Positions 6,990 through 14,674 of a stretch of DNA of 14,756 nucleotides are shown here, one piece after another. Source of the stretch: Dyella_B sp036746095 (GTDB lineage Bacteria; Pseudomonadota; Gammaproteobacteria; Xanthomonadales; Rhodanobacteraceae); contig NZ_DAIOEU010000089.1 in the NCBI RefSeq assembly GCF_036746095.1, positions 1 to 14,756 of the forward strand. Direction: 5' to 3'. Under the pieces are notes generated by a model. It saw only the letters and a list, made by a program, of their open reading frames with translations, was not told where the DNA came from and searched no databases. The translations under genes and the position numbers were made by a program. How positions within the stretch are numbered: the first letter of the stretch is position 1; every line of letters begins with the position of its first letter.

Positions 6990-9900
6990 ATGAACATCTC
7001 CGCGCTCTTCATCCGCCGCCCCGTCGCCACCACCTTGCTGGCATTCGCCATCCTGCTTTCCGGTTTCCTGGCGTACTTCCGCCTGCCGGTGGCCCCGCTG
7101 CCGAACGTCACCTATCCGGTAGTGGTCGTGCAGGCCAGCATGGCTGGGGCGAGTCCGTCGATCATGGCGTCCACCGTGGCCGAGCCGCTGGAAAAACGCC
7201 TCGGCTCGATTGCCGATGTGACCGCCATGACATCGGCCAGCTATGTCGGTTCGTCGCAGATCGTGATCCAGTTCGGCCTCAACCGCGACATCAACGGCGC
7301 CGCGCGCGACGTGCAAGCCGCCATCCAGGCAGCGCGCGCGGACCTGCCCACCACGCTGCGCAACAACCCCACCTATCGCGAATACAACCCGGCCGATTCG
7401 CCGATCATGGTGCTGGCGCTCACCTCCGATACGCTGACGCGCGCGCAGCTCTACGATTCGGCCGATTCGGTCATCCAGCAGCAACTGTCGCAAGTGGATG
7501 GCGTGGGCCAGATCACCCTGGGTGGCAGCGCCCTGCCCTCGGTGCGCGTGGAGCTGGAGCCGGACAAGCTCAACAGCTACGGCATCGGCCTGGAGGACGT
7601 GCGCGCGGCCATCAGCGCCGCCAACGCCAACAGCGCAAAGGGCCACATCGACCAGAACGGCCTGCGTTACGAAGTCACCTCCAATGACCAGATCCACAAG
7701 GCCGCGCCGTATCGCGACCTGATCGTCGCCTATCGCAACGGATCGCCGGTGCAACTGCGCGACGTCGCCGACGTGCAGGATTCGGCGGAAAACATCCGCA
7801 ACATGGGCTTGTACAACCGCAAGCCGGCCGTGCTGGTGATCGTGTTTCCGTTGCCGGGCAGCAACATCGTCAAAACGGTGGCGCAGATTCGCAGCGTGCT
7901 GCCGGCGATCGAAGCCACCTTGCCCAGCAGCATCAAGATCGGCGTGGCGATCGACCGATCGCAATCGGTCAACGCGGCGGTGGGCGATACGCAGCGATCG
8001 CTGTTCGTCGCCGTGCTGCTGGTGATCGGTGTGGTGTTCGTGTTCTTGCAGTCGCCGCGCGCCATCCTGATTCCTTCGGTGGCGTTGCCGTTGTCGATCG
8101 TCGGCACCTTCGGGCCGATGTACTTGATGGGCTACAGCATCGACAACCTTTCGCTGATGGCGCTGACCATCGGCACCGGCTTCGTGGTGGACGATGCGGT
8201 GGTGGTGCTGGAAAACATCGTGCGCCACGTGGAAGCCGGCATGGACGTGCGCGAGGCGGCGCTGAAGGGCAGTAGCGAGGTCGGCTTCACGGTGATCTCG
8301 ATGAGCCTGTCGCTGATCGCGGTGTTTACCCCGATCCTGCTGATGCCGGGCATCATCGGCCTGTTGTTCCATGAATTCGCGGTGACGCTGTCGGTAGCCA
8401 TCCTGTTGTCGATGGTGATCTCGCTGACGGTAACGCCCACCATGGCCGCCTACATACTGCGCCCCGGCCAAGGGCTGCATTCCAAGGCGCGCTGGGCGGT
8501 GTGGTACGAGCGGCAGTTCGATCGCTTCAAGCGCGCGTATTCGTTGTCGCTGGCCAAGGTACTGGACCACTCCGCACTGGTCGGGCTGGTGCTGATCGGC
8601 CTGATCCTGCTCAACCCCTTCATGTTCAAGCTGCTGCCGGCCACATTCTTCCCGGAACAGGACAACGGCATCCTGATCGGCCAGATCATTGCCGACCAGA
8701 GCATCTCCTTCCAGGCGATGGAGAAGAAGCTGACGCAATTGCAATCAATCGTGCAGAAAGATCCGGCGGTGGCATCGGTGGCGGGCTTCGCAGGGGGCCG
8801 TGCGCTCAATACCGCCAGCCTGTACGTGGAATTGAAGCCACTGGCCGAACGCAAGCTGTCGGCCGCGCAGGTGGTCGAACGGCTGCGGCCAAAGCTCAAT
8901 ACGATTTCCGGCGCGAAACTGTTCCTGCAAGCGTCGCAGGATCTGCACATCGGTGGCCGCTCGTCGGCATCGGAGTACCAATACACGCTGACCAGCGACG
9001 ATCCGGATGCGCTGTATACCTGGATACCCAAGCTAGTCACCGAGCTCGGCAAGCATCGCGATCAATTGGTGGACGTGAATTCGGACCTGCAACAGAACGG
9101 GTTGCAGACCTTCATCCATTTCGACCGCTCCACCATGTCGCGCTACCGCTTTGCGCCCAACCAGATCGACGCGGTGCTGTACGACGCATTCGGACAGCGT
9201 ACCGTCTCCACGATCTACAACGAGCTCAACCAGTATTACGTGGTGATGGAAGTCGCGCCGAAATATTGGCAATACCCGCAGATGCTCAACCGCATGTACT
9301 TCAGCGCCACGGCCGGCAATCCGAGCGGCACGCAGCAGACGCAGATGTCCGGCAGCCTGGTCAAAGGCGTGAAAAGTTTTACTGCAGTAAGCGCATCGCC
9401 CGGTACGTCTTCGGCCACCAATTCCCTCAATGCCAACGCCGAGGCGAATGCACTCACCAATGCCATCTCCAACGCCAAGGGCGGCAGCTCCAGCGGCAGC
9501 GCCGACAGCACGGCAGCGGAAACCATGGTGCCGTTCCCGTCCATGATGAGCTACACCAGCAATCACACGGCCACGCAGGTCAACCATCAGGGTGGACTGG
9601 TGGCTGGCACCATTTCGTTCAATTTGCCGCCCGGTGGCTCGCTGAGTAAGGCCTTGGTGGCAGTGCAACAGGCCATGCAGGATCTCGGCATGCCCGCCTC
9701 CATCCACGGCGCAACCGCAGGTGCGGCGCAGGTGTATTCGCAATCGATGTCGAGCATGCCGCTGCTGATCCTGGCGGCACTCGGCGCGGTGTACATCGTA
9801 CTTGGCATTCTGTACGAGAACTCGGTGCACCCGATCACCATTCTTTCCACCCTGCCCTCCGCTGGCATCGGTGCCGTGCTGGCGCTGCTGATCTTCGGCA

Positions 9901-10298
9901 CGCCGTTCTCGGTGATCGCCATGATCGGCATCATCCTGCTGATCGGCATCGTGAAGAAAAACGCGATCATGATGATCGACGTGGCCATCCACCTGCAGCG
10001 CGACGAAGGCTATGAACCGGTGCGCGCCATCCACGACGCCGCGGTGATGCGCCTGCGGCCGATCATGATGACCACCGCCGCCGCCGTGCTGGGTGCCGTA
10101 CCGCTCGCGGTCGGTATCGGCCAAGGCGGATCGCTGCGCCAACCGCTCGGCATTACCGTGATGGGCGGTTTGATCCTCAGCCAGGTTTTTACCCTGTACA
10201 CGACACCGGTGATCTATCTCTACCTTGATCGCCTGCGCGCAAGATTGGCCCGTTGGTCGGCCACGCTGCCGTGGAACCGATCGGATGCGAGTGCATGA
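6990..10298 (+). CDS. mdtC: RND multidrug efflux permease, MdtC/MuxC type, with a periplasmic insertion
   Basis: This 1102-residue protein is the second RND pump subunit of the operon. It begins MNISALFIRRPVATTLLAFA, has the proton-relay pair D401-D402 in TGFVVDDAVVVLENIV and the TM10 lysine K990 in GIVKKNAIMMIDVAI. Segments such as LPVAPLPNVTYPVVVVQASM, RDINGAARDVQAAIQAA and the NHQG...TISFNLPPG region follow remembered MdtC rather than MdtB, which supports a mixed B/C pump. It is about 65 to 75 residues longer than the family norm. The excess lies at residues 778-845, a Ser/Ala/Asn/Gly-rich, low-complexity stretch in the second periplasmic loop. The gene is separated from mdtB by a 211-base gap filled by the palindromic repeat pair. 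Its stop overlaps the start of the channel gene (ATGA). The ribosome site is weak (GCGAG upstream). Confidence 0.95.
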   Translation: MNISALFIRRPVATTLLAFAILLSGFLAYFRLPVAPLPNVTYPVVVVQASMAGASPSIMASTVAEPLEKRLGSIADVTAMTSASYVGSSQIVIQFGLNRDINGAARDVQAAIQAARADLPTTLRNNPTYREYNPADSPIMVLALTSDTLTRAQLYDSADSVIQQQLSQVDGVGQITLGGSALPSVRVELEPDKLNSYGIGLEDVRAAISAANANSAKGHIDQNGLRYEVTSNDQIHKAAPYRDLIVAYRNGSPVQLRDVADVQDSAENIRNMGLYNRKPAVLVIVFPLPGSNIVKTVAQIRSVLPAIEATLPSSIKIGVAIDRSQSVNAAVGDTQRSLFVAVLLVIGVVFVFLQSPRAILIPSVALPLSIVGTFGPMYLMGYSIDNLSLMALTIGTGFVVDDAVVVLENIVRHVEAGMDVREAALKGSSEVGFTVISMSLSLIAVFTPILLMPGIIGLLFHEFAVTLSVAILLSMVISLTVTPTMAAYILRPGQGLHSKARWAVWYERQFDRFKRAYSLSLAKVLDHSALVGLVLIGLILLNPFMFKLLPATFFPEQDNGILIGQIIADQSISFQAMEKKLTQLQSIVQKDPAVASVAGFAGGRALNTASLYVELKPLAERKLSAAQVVERLRPKLNTISGAKLFLQASQDLHIGGRSSASEYQYTLTSDDPDALYTWIPKLVTELGKHRDQLVDVNSDLQQNGLQTFIHFDRSTMSRYRFAPNQIDAVLYDAFGQRTVSTIYNELNQYYVVMEVAPKYWQYPQMLNRMYFSATAGNPSGTQQTQMSGSLVKGVKSFTAVSASPGTSSATNSLNANAEANALTNAISNAKGGSSSGSADSTAAETMVPFPSMMSYTSNHTATQVNHQGGLVAGTISFNLPPGGSLSKALVAVQQAMQDLGMPASIHGATAGAAQVYSQSMSSMPLLILAALGAVYIVLGILYENSVHPITILSTLPSAGIGAVLALLIFGTPFSVIAMIGIILLIGIVKKNAIMMIDVAIHLQRDEGYEPVRAIHDAAVMRLRPIMMTTAAAVLGAVPLAVGIGQGGSLRQPLGITVMGGLILSQVFTLYTTPVIYLYLDRLRARLARWSATLPWNRSDASA
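9319..9524 (+). other. Codons of the low-complexity insertion in the MdtC-like permease
   Basis: Residues 778-845 of the permease contain repeated Ser, Ala, Asn, Gly and Thr, for example NSLNANAEANALTNAISNAK and GGSSSGSADSTAAET, with few large hydrophobics. The sister permease has only a short loop at the equivalent place, between YLPSQTASS and VPLKAIAKIEV. Compared with AcrB the site falls near the end of the docking (DC) subdomain, which faces the adaptor and channel. The insertion is in frame and keeps the GC-rich third positions of the gene, so it looks like a maintained part of the protein. This numbering transfer to AcrB is approximate. Confidence 0.7.
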
Positions 10299-11752
10299 CT
10301 ATGAAAACTTTGCCTACAACGTTGGTCGCTTCGCTGGCATTGCTGCTTGGCGGTTGCATGGTTGGCCCGGACTATCACCGTCCGCAGGTGCCGATGCCCA
10401 AGCAGTACAAGGAGCTGCCTGGCTGGACGGCCGCGTCGCCGGCAGCGGATGCGGCGCCGAAGGGCGATTGGTGGACGGCGTTCAACGATCCATTGCTCAA
10501 CCAATGGGAGCCGATGGTGTCCGTCTCCAACCAGACCGTGCTGCAGCAATATGCCAATTACCAGGAGGCGCTGGCCAATGTGCAGGTCGCACGGGCTTCC
10601 TTGTTTCCCACGCTTGGCATCACCGGTTCGGCCGCCAAACAACGCAACGCCAGCAGCAATGCGCTCAGCACGCTTTCTTCGCGGCGCGCGGTGAGCACGT
10701 CCGGCTCGCTGGAAGGCAGCGCGAGCTGGGCGCCCGATCTGTGGGGCAAGGTGCGGCGCCAGGTCCAGGAGAGCAAAGCCGCCGCACAGGCCAGCCAGGC
10801 GACGCTGGCCAACGCCACCTTGTCCGAACAGATCGCGTTGGCTAACGCGGTGATCGAGCTGCGCATTGCCGATGCCGATATCGATCTGCTGCAGAAAACC
10901 GTCGATGCCTATACCGAATCCCTGCGCGTGGTGGAAAACCAGGGCAGCGCCGGCACCACGGCGCCGTCGGATGTGATCACCGCACGCACGCAGTTGGAAA
11001 GCGCCAAATCCAGCTTGATCGCCTTGGGTGTGGCGCGCGCCCAATCCATGCACGCCATTGCCGTGCTGGTCGGTAAAACGCCCGAGGAACTGGACATTCC
11101 CCACAGCACCAGCATGCCTGCACTGCCGACGGTTCCCCTCGTGATGCCCTCCACGCTGCTGCAGCGCCGCCCGGACATCGCCATCGCCGAGCGCCAGATG
11201 GCCGCACAGAACGCAGCGATCGGCGTGGCAGTCGCCGCGTACTATCCGGATTTCACCTTGTCCGCGGCCGATGGCTTTTCGCAAGCGCCACTGGCCGGCT
11301 TGCTGCATGCCGCCAACCACATATGGTCGCTGGGGGCCGATGCCAGCGAAACCGTGTTCGACTTCGGTGCACGCCACGGCCAGGTCGCTGCGGCCAAAGC
11401 ATCCTACGAAGCAGCCGTCGCCACTTACCGCGGCACCGTGCTGACGGCCTTGCAGGATGTGGAAGACGACCTGTCCAACCTGCGCATCCTGGGCCAACAA
11501 GCCGACGTGCAGGACGCGGTGGTGCGCGACGCATCGCAGGGCGCACAAATTGCCCTCAACGAATACCAGGCCGGCACGGTGGACTACACCACCGCGGCTA
11601 CTGCGCAGGCCACGCAGTTGAGCGCACAACAGGGTGCGCTGAGCATTACGCAACAACGGCTGCTCGATACCATAGCGTTGATTGGCGACATGGGCGGAGG
11701 CTGGTCGGCCCGCCAGCTCGATGCCTCGCTAAAATCGACCACCCACCGCTGA
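10295..11752 (+). CDS. Outer-membrane efflux channel lipoprotein, NodT/OprM family
   Basis: This 485-residue protein is the trimeric outer-membrane channel that completes the tripartite pump. The N-terminus is a lipoprotein signal, VASLALLLGGC, with the lipidated Cys at residue 21, followed by MVGPDYHRPQVPMPKQY, the usual start of NodT-type channels. Two outer-membrane efflux repeats follow, with ALANVQVARASLFPTLGITG and SAKSSLIALGVARAQSMHA in the first, and LLQRRPDIAIAERQMAAQNA and VAAYYPDFTLSAADG in the second. The ATG at 10295 overlaps the permease stop as ATGA, which suggests translational coupling; the in-frame ATG at 10301 is an alternative start and loses two residues. Pseudomonas MuxABC has its own channel, OpmB, in the same position, while E. 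coli MdtABC borrows TolC. Residues from about 465 to the end form a short polar tail. Confidence 0.93.
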   Translation: MTMKTLPTTLVASLALLLGGCMVGPDYHRPQVPMPKQYKELPGWTAASPAADAAPKGDWWTAFNDPLLNQWEPMVSVSNQTVLQQYANYQEALANVQVARASLFPTLGITGSAAKQRNASSNALSTLSSRRAVSTSGSLEGSASWAPDLWGKVRRQVQESKAAAQASQATLANATLSEQIALANAVIELRIADADIDLLQKTVDAYTESLRVVENQGSAGTTAPSDVITARTQLESAKSSLIALGVARAQSMHAIAVLVGKTPEELDIPHSTSMPALPTVPLVMPSTLLQRRPDIAIAERQMAAQNAAIGVAVAAYYPDFTLSAADGFSQAPLAGLLHAANHIWSLGADASETVFDFGARHGQVAAAKASYEAAVATYRGTVLTALQDVEDDLSNLRILGQQADVQDAVVRDASQGAQIALNEYQAGTVDYTTAATAQATQLSAQQGALSITQQRLLDTIALIGDMGGGWSARQLDASLKSTTHR

Positions 11753-11764
11753 GCCATTTTCACG

Positions 11765-12643
11765 ATGCCAACTAACTCATTTGAGCTCTCCCCTATCGTC
11801 GCAGGCCTTTGGCGCATTGCCGAGTGGCAACTGAGCGTGCCCGAGCGCGTGCGCTGGATCGAGCAGGCGCTGGAACTGGGCATCACGTCGTTCGACCATG
11901 CCGATATCTACGGCGACTACCGCGCCGAGGCGCTATTCGGCGAAGCGCTGCGCGCCTCGCCTGGCTTGCGTAGCCGCATGCAGCTGGTCACGAAATGCGG
12001 CATTCGATTGCGTTCGTCGCAAAAGCCTTATCGCATCACCTATTACGATACCAGCGCGGCCTATGTCCGAACGCAGGTCGAGCAATCGCTGCGCAATCTA
12101 TACACGGAACAGTTGGACCTGGTGCTGATCCATCGCCCCGACTACCTGATGGATGCGGCTCCGCTGGCAGAAATCTTCGCCACGCTCACGCGCGAAGGGA
12201 AGGTCGCGCACTGGGGCGTTTCCAATCACACCACCAGCCAGTTCGCGTTATTGCATCAACACCATCCGCTGATCACCAACCAATTGGAGCTTTCGCCGCT
12301 GCAGATGGGTGCGCTGGATGACGGCACGCTCGATCAGGCGCAACAACTTGGGTTGCGACCGATGGTCTGGTCACCGCTTGCGGGTGGCCGCCTGTTTACG
12401 GGTGATGATGAACAAGCACAGCGGGTGCGTGCGGAAATGTCGGCGATTGCGTCGCGTCATGGCATTTCGCTGACCACGCTTGCGTTTGCGTGGGTACTGC
12501 GGCATCCATCGCGGCCGTATCCGATTACCGGCACCCGGCGTATCGAAGGTTTGACCGATGCAGTGGCCGCACTGAAGGTGCAGCTGGATGCGGAAGATTG
12601 GTATGCGATCTGGACCGCAAGCAAAGGTCACTCAGTACCTTGA
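11765..12643 (+). CDS. Aldo/keto reductase family oxidoreductase
   Basis: This 292-residue protein belongs to the aldo/keto reductase family, NAD(P)H-dependent TIM-barrel enzymes that reduce aldehydes and ketones in the cytoplasm. The full catalytic tetrad is visible: D44 and Y49 in SFDHADIYGDY, K77 in LVTKCGI and H123 in LVLIHRPD. Further family marks are EGKVAHWGVSNHT, the NQLELSPL strand and WSPLAGGRLF. The C-terminal cofactor part contains PYPITGTRRIEGL. The overall pattern resembles the YdhF-like group, known mostly as orphan oxidoreductases. It starts 12 bases after the channel gene with no good ribosome site, and is probably the last gene of the efflux transcript. A role in dealing with reactive carbonyls alongside the pump is possible but only inferred. 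A composite repeat follows six bases after its stop. Confidence 0.92.
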   Translation: MPTNSFELSPIVAGLWRIAEWQLSVPERVRWIEQALELGITSFDHADIYGDYRAEALFGEALRASPGLRSRMQLVTKCGIRLRSSQKPYRITYYDTSAAYVRTQVEQSLRNLYTEQLDLVLIHRPDYLMDAAPLAEIFATLTREGKVAHWGVSNHTTSQFALLHQHHPLITNQLELSPLQMGALDDGTLDQAQQLGLRPMVWSPLAGGRLFTGDDEQAQRVRAEMSAIASRHGISLTTLAFAWVLRHPSRPYPITGTRRIEGLTDAVAALKVQLDAEDWYAIWTASKGHSVP

Positions 12644-12648
12644 ACGCT

Positions 12649-12707
12649 GGCTGGGATGAAATTCCAGCCTGAACTTGGCGATGCCGGGATTTCACCCCGC
12701 CTACAAA
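12649..12707. repeat. Composite hairpin repeat between convergent genes
   Basis: GGCTGGGAT (12649-12657) and ATTCCAGCC (12661-12669) form a nine-pair hairpin with loop GAA and one G-T pair, starting five bases after the aldo/keto reductase stop. About 20 bases on, TTTCACCCCGCCTACAAA (12690-12707) closely resembles the right arm of the repeat at 2073-2090. The two elements therefore share the same left hairpin, spacing and right arm. A five-base stem CCCGC/GCGGG (12697-12714) followed by TTTAT overlaps its end. Lying between convergent genes, it could end transcripts from both sides. Confidence 0.65.
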
Positions 12708-12715
12708 AAGCGGGT

Positions 12716-13645
12716 TTATGGATTGCTCACGCCATGCGGCACGTGCCCGGTTGCCACGTGTTTGCGTGCCGATTCCACGTTAGCGGGTGAATCATCAAAA
12801 AAGATGTCGGCGCCAAAGGCATCCAGGAAGGGGCCTTTATCGCGGCCGCCGAGGAACAGCGCTTCGTCGATGCGTACACCCCAGCGACGCAAGGTCAAGA
12901 TGACACGCTTGTGCGCAGGCGCGGAGCGTGCCGTGACAAGCGCGGTGCGGATCGGTGAGTTCTCGGCCGGAAACGCTGCTTGCAGGCGATGTACCGCGCT
13001 GAGGAATCCGCGAAAGGGCCCGACGGACAAAGGCTGTTCCGCCAGCTCGGTTTCGCTGCGATGGAAGGCTTCCAACCCTTCCTCGCGCGACACGCGTTCG
13101 CCTTCATCGCCAAAGATCACCGCATCGCCATCAAAAGCAATGCGCAACTGCTCGCTGGCACGCGGCGGGGCCGTCGACGGCAAAATGGTGGCGGCCGCAA
13201 CGCCGGCCTTCAATGCGCGGCCCACATCTTCGGCGTTGGCCGAAAGGAACAGATCCGCCTTGAACGGCGCAATGTAATCGGACGTCGGCGCGCCACTGGT
13301 GAAAGCGGCGCGGCTGATTTCCAATCCGTAGTGCTGGATGGAATTGAAAATGCGCAACCCGGTATCGCCTGAGTTGCGCGACAGCAGGATCACCTCGACC
13401 GGTGGCACGTCGCCGGCCAGCTTGTTGAGGCCTAGCAGTTTCTGCACCAGCGGAAACGCCACGCCGGGTTGCAGGATTTCTTCTTCGTGTTCGATCTGGA
13501 AACCGCGATAAGCGTCCAACCCTTCGCGCTCGAACAAGGCATGGCTGTCGCCAAGGTCGAACAAGGCCCGCGATGAAATGGCGACGACGAGTCGATTGTC
13601 GCCGGCGGCGCCAGGGTCGTGGGCGGTTTGGGTGGGGCGGGTCAT
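12716..13645 (-). CDS. 5'-nucleotidase, cytosolic cN-I-like family
   Basis: This 309-residue protein matches the 5'-nucleotidase family related to eukaryotic cytosolic 5'-nucleotidase I (Pfam 5-nucleotidase type, HAD-like), which removes the phosphate from nucleoside monophosphates. Family marks are LVVAISSRALFDLGDSHALF (residues 19-38), LLSRNSGDTGLRIFNSIQHY (87-106), DLFLSANAEDV (131-141) and the acid motif FDGDAVIFGDE (171-181), with D172 and D174 as likely catalytic and metal residues. Later come TARSAPAHKRV, the K270-containing GGRDKGPFL and FFDDSPANVESA with D284-D285. The first 16 residues are polar and probably disordered. There is no signal peptide, so it acts in the cytoplasm. It starts 33 bases after the NAD kinase stop and is probably co-transcribed with it; no clear ribosome site is seen. 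The exact nucleotide preferred is not evident. Confidence 0.88.
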   Translation of the reverse strand: MTRPTQTAHDPGAAGDNRLVVAISSRALFDLGDSHALFEREGLDAYRGFQIEHEEEILQPGVAFPLVQKLLGLNKLAGDVPPVEVILLSRNSGDTGLRIFNSIQHYGLEISRAAFTSGAPTSDYIAPFKADLFLSANAEDVGRALKAGVAAATILPSTAPPRASEQLRIAFDGDAVIFGDEGERVSREEGLEAFHRSETELAEQPLSVGPFRGFLSAVHRLQAAFPAENSPIRTALVTARSAPAHKRVILTLRRWGVRIDEALFLGGRDKGPFLDAFGADIFFDDSPANVESARKHVATGHVPHGVSNP

Positions 13646-13678
13646 GGCGCTGAATCTAGCGCAACCTACGCCAGCATG

Positions 13679-14440
13679 TCAGTCCGCGGCGAATTGTTCG
13701 TCCAGAATGCGCTGCTCCAGGTTGTGCTCGGGATCAAACAACAGCCGCACACCCTGCTCGCGCGACTGCCGCACGTCGACGCTGCGTACGTTGCGCACTT
13801 CCAGAAAATCCGCCGTGGCGCTGACCGGGCGTTTGGCAGGATCGAGCACGCGCATGCTCACCACCGTGCGATGCGGCAGGATCGCACCGCGCCAGCGGCG
13901 CGGACGGAACGGGCTGATCGGAGTGAGTGCCAACACATTGGCGTCCAGCGGCAGAATCGGACCGTGCGCAGAAAGGTTGTAAGCGGTAGAACCGGCGGGC
14001 GTGGAAACCAGGATGCCATCGCATACCAGGTTCGGCAGCTTCACGATACCGTTGAGCTTTACTTCGACATGCGCCGCCTGGTTGGTCTGCCTGAGCAATG
14101 ACACTTCATTGAAGGCGAGTGCATGGCGCGTCTGCCCATCACCATCGACCGCCTCCATTTCCAGCGGGAACAATTCGGCGGCATGTGCCCGCGCGATGCG
14201 CTGGGGCAGCTCTTCGTGGTGATGCTTGTTCATGAGGAAACCGACGCGTCCCAGCTTCATGCCATAGACCGGTATCGCAACGGCCCGGTGCGCGTGCAAG
14301 GTACGCAGCATGAAACCATCGCCGCCCAGCGCGACGATCACTTCGGCGTCGGTGACCGGCACGTCGCCATAGCGTTCCACAAGTTTGCGGCGTGCTTGCT
14401 GGGCAATGCTGGTTTCGCTGGCAACGAATGCGAGACGCAT
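13679..14440 (-). CDS. nadK: NAD kinase
   Basis: This 253-residue cytoplasmic enzyme phosphorylates NAD to NADP and is normally essential. It carries the diagnostic GGDGFML motif at residues 39-45 (the NAD kinase GGDG signature), the YGMKLGRVGFLMN stretch at 59-71, the NE pair at 111-112 within AFNEVSLLRQ, and the glycine-rich CDGILVSTPAGSTAYNLSAHG at 140-160. RPRRWRGAIL and LLFDPEHNLEQRILDEQFA near the C-terminus are typical of the xanthomonad form, which is shorter than the 290-residue E. coli enzyme because the N-terminal part is abbreviated. The ATG at 14440-14438 is the only good start; the upstream sequence (GGATCTCCCCCC) has no strong ribosome site. A G-rich hairpin repeat lies about 80 to 115 bases upstream. 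Confidence 0.95.
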   Translation of the reverse strand: MRLAFVASETSIAQQARRKLVERYGDVPVTDAEVIVALGGDGFMLRTLHAHRAVAIPVYGMKLGRVGFLMNKHHHEELPQRIARAHAAELFPLEMEAVDGDGQTRHALAFNEVSLLRQTNQAAHVEVKLNGIVKLPNLVCDGILVSTPAGSTAYNLSAHGPILPLDANVLALTPISPFRPRRWRGAILPHRTVVSMRVLDPAKRPVSATADFLEVRNVRSVDVRQSREQGVRLLFDPEHNLEQRILDEQFAAD

Positions 14441-14519
14441 GGGGGGAGATCCATCTGTTGATGCCTGGCATTCGAGCTTACGACACGCAGGAAGGCATGA
14501 CCATGCTTCGGATCAATCT

Positions 14520-14555
14520 CCCACCCTGCGGCAATAAGGGAGGGTCGGGGTGGGG
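14520..14555. repeat. Third copy of the G-rich hairpin repeat, upstream of nadK
   Basis: CCCACCCT (14520-14527) and AGGGAGGG (14537-14544) form an eight-base stem with one A-A mismatch, followed by TCGGGGTGGGG. This is the same layout as copy 1 between the permease genes: C-rich arm, loop, G-rich arm, then a GGGGTGxGGG tail. The loop is longer and the copy more diverged. It lies about 80 bases before the nadK start. Confidence 0.6.
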
Positions 14556-14674
14556 TTGCTGATGCTTTAGCGCACTGCTGAGGCTCACCTTTTTGCGTCG
14601 ATATCAGGCTTGCGCTGTTCGCTGCGCTCGCATCCTTACCCTAGCCCCTGAGGTATCCCCACGTTTTTTTGCTC

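Noticed and set aside
6775..6993. Short plus-strand open frames across the gap between the permeases
   Set aside because: They translate the CTCCCC/GGGGAG repeat into low-complexity Pro/Gly/Arg peptides; no ribosome site or family.
6687..8744. 685-residue open frame on the minus strand opposite the second permease and the repeat gap
   Set aside because: Same shadow composition, opposite a strong gene; it crosses the palindromic repeat and has no recognisable motif.
14664..14670. Run of seven Ts as an intrinsic terminator
   Set aside because: The preceding bases do not form a convincing GC-rich stem, and no gene ends nearby in the right direction within the window.
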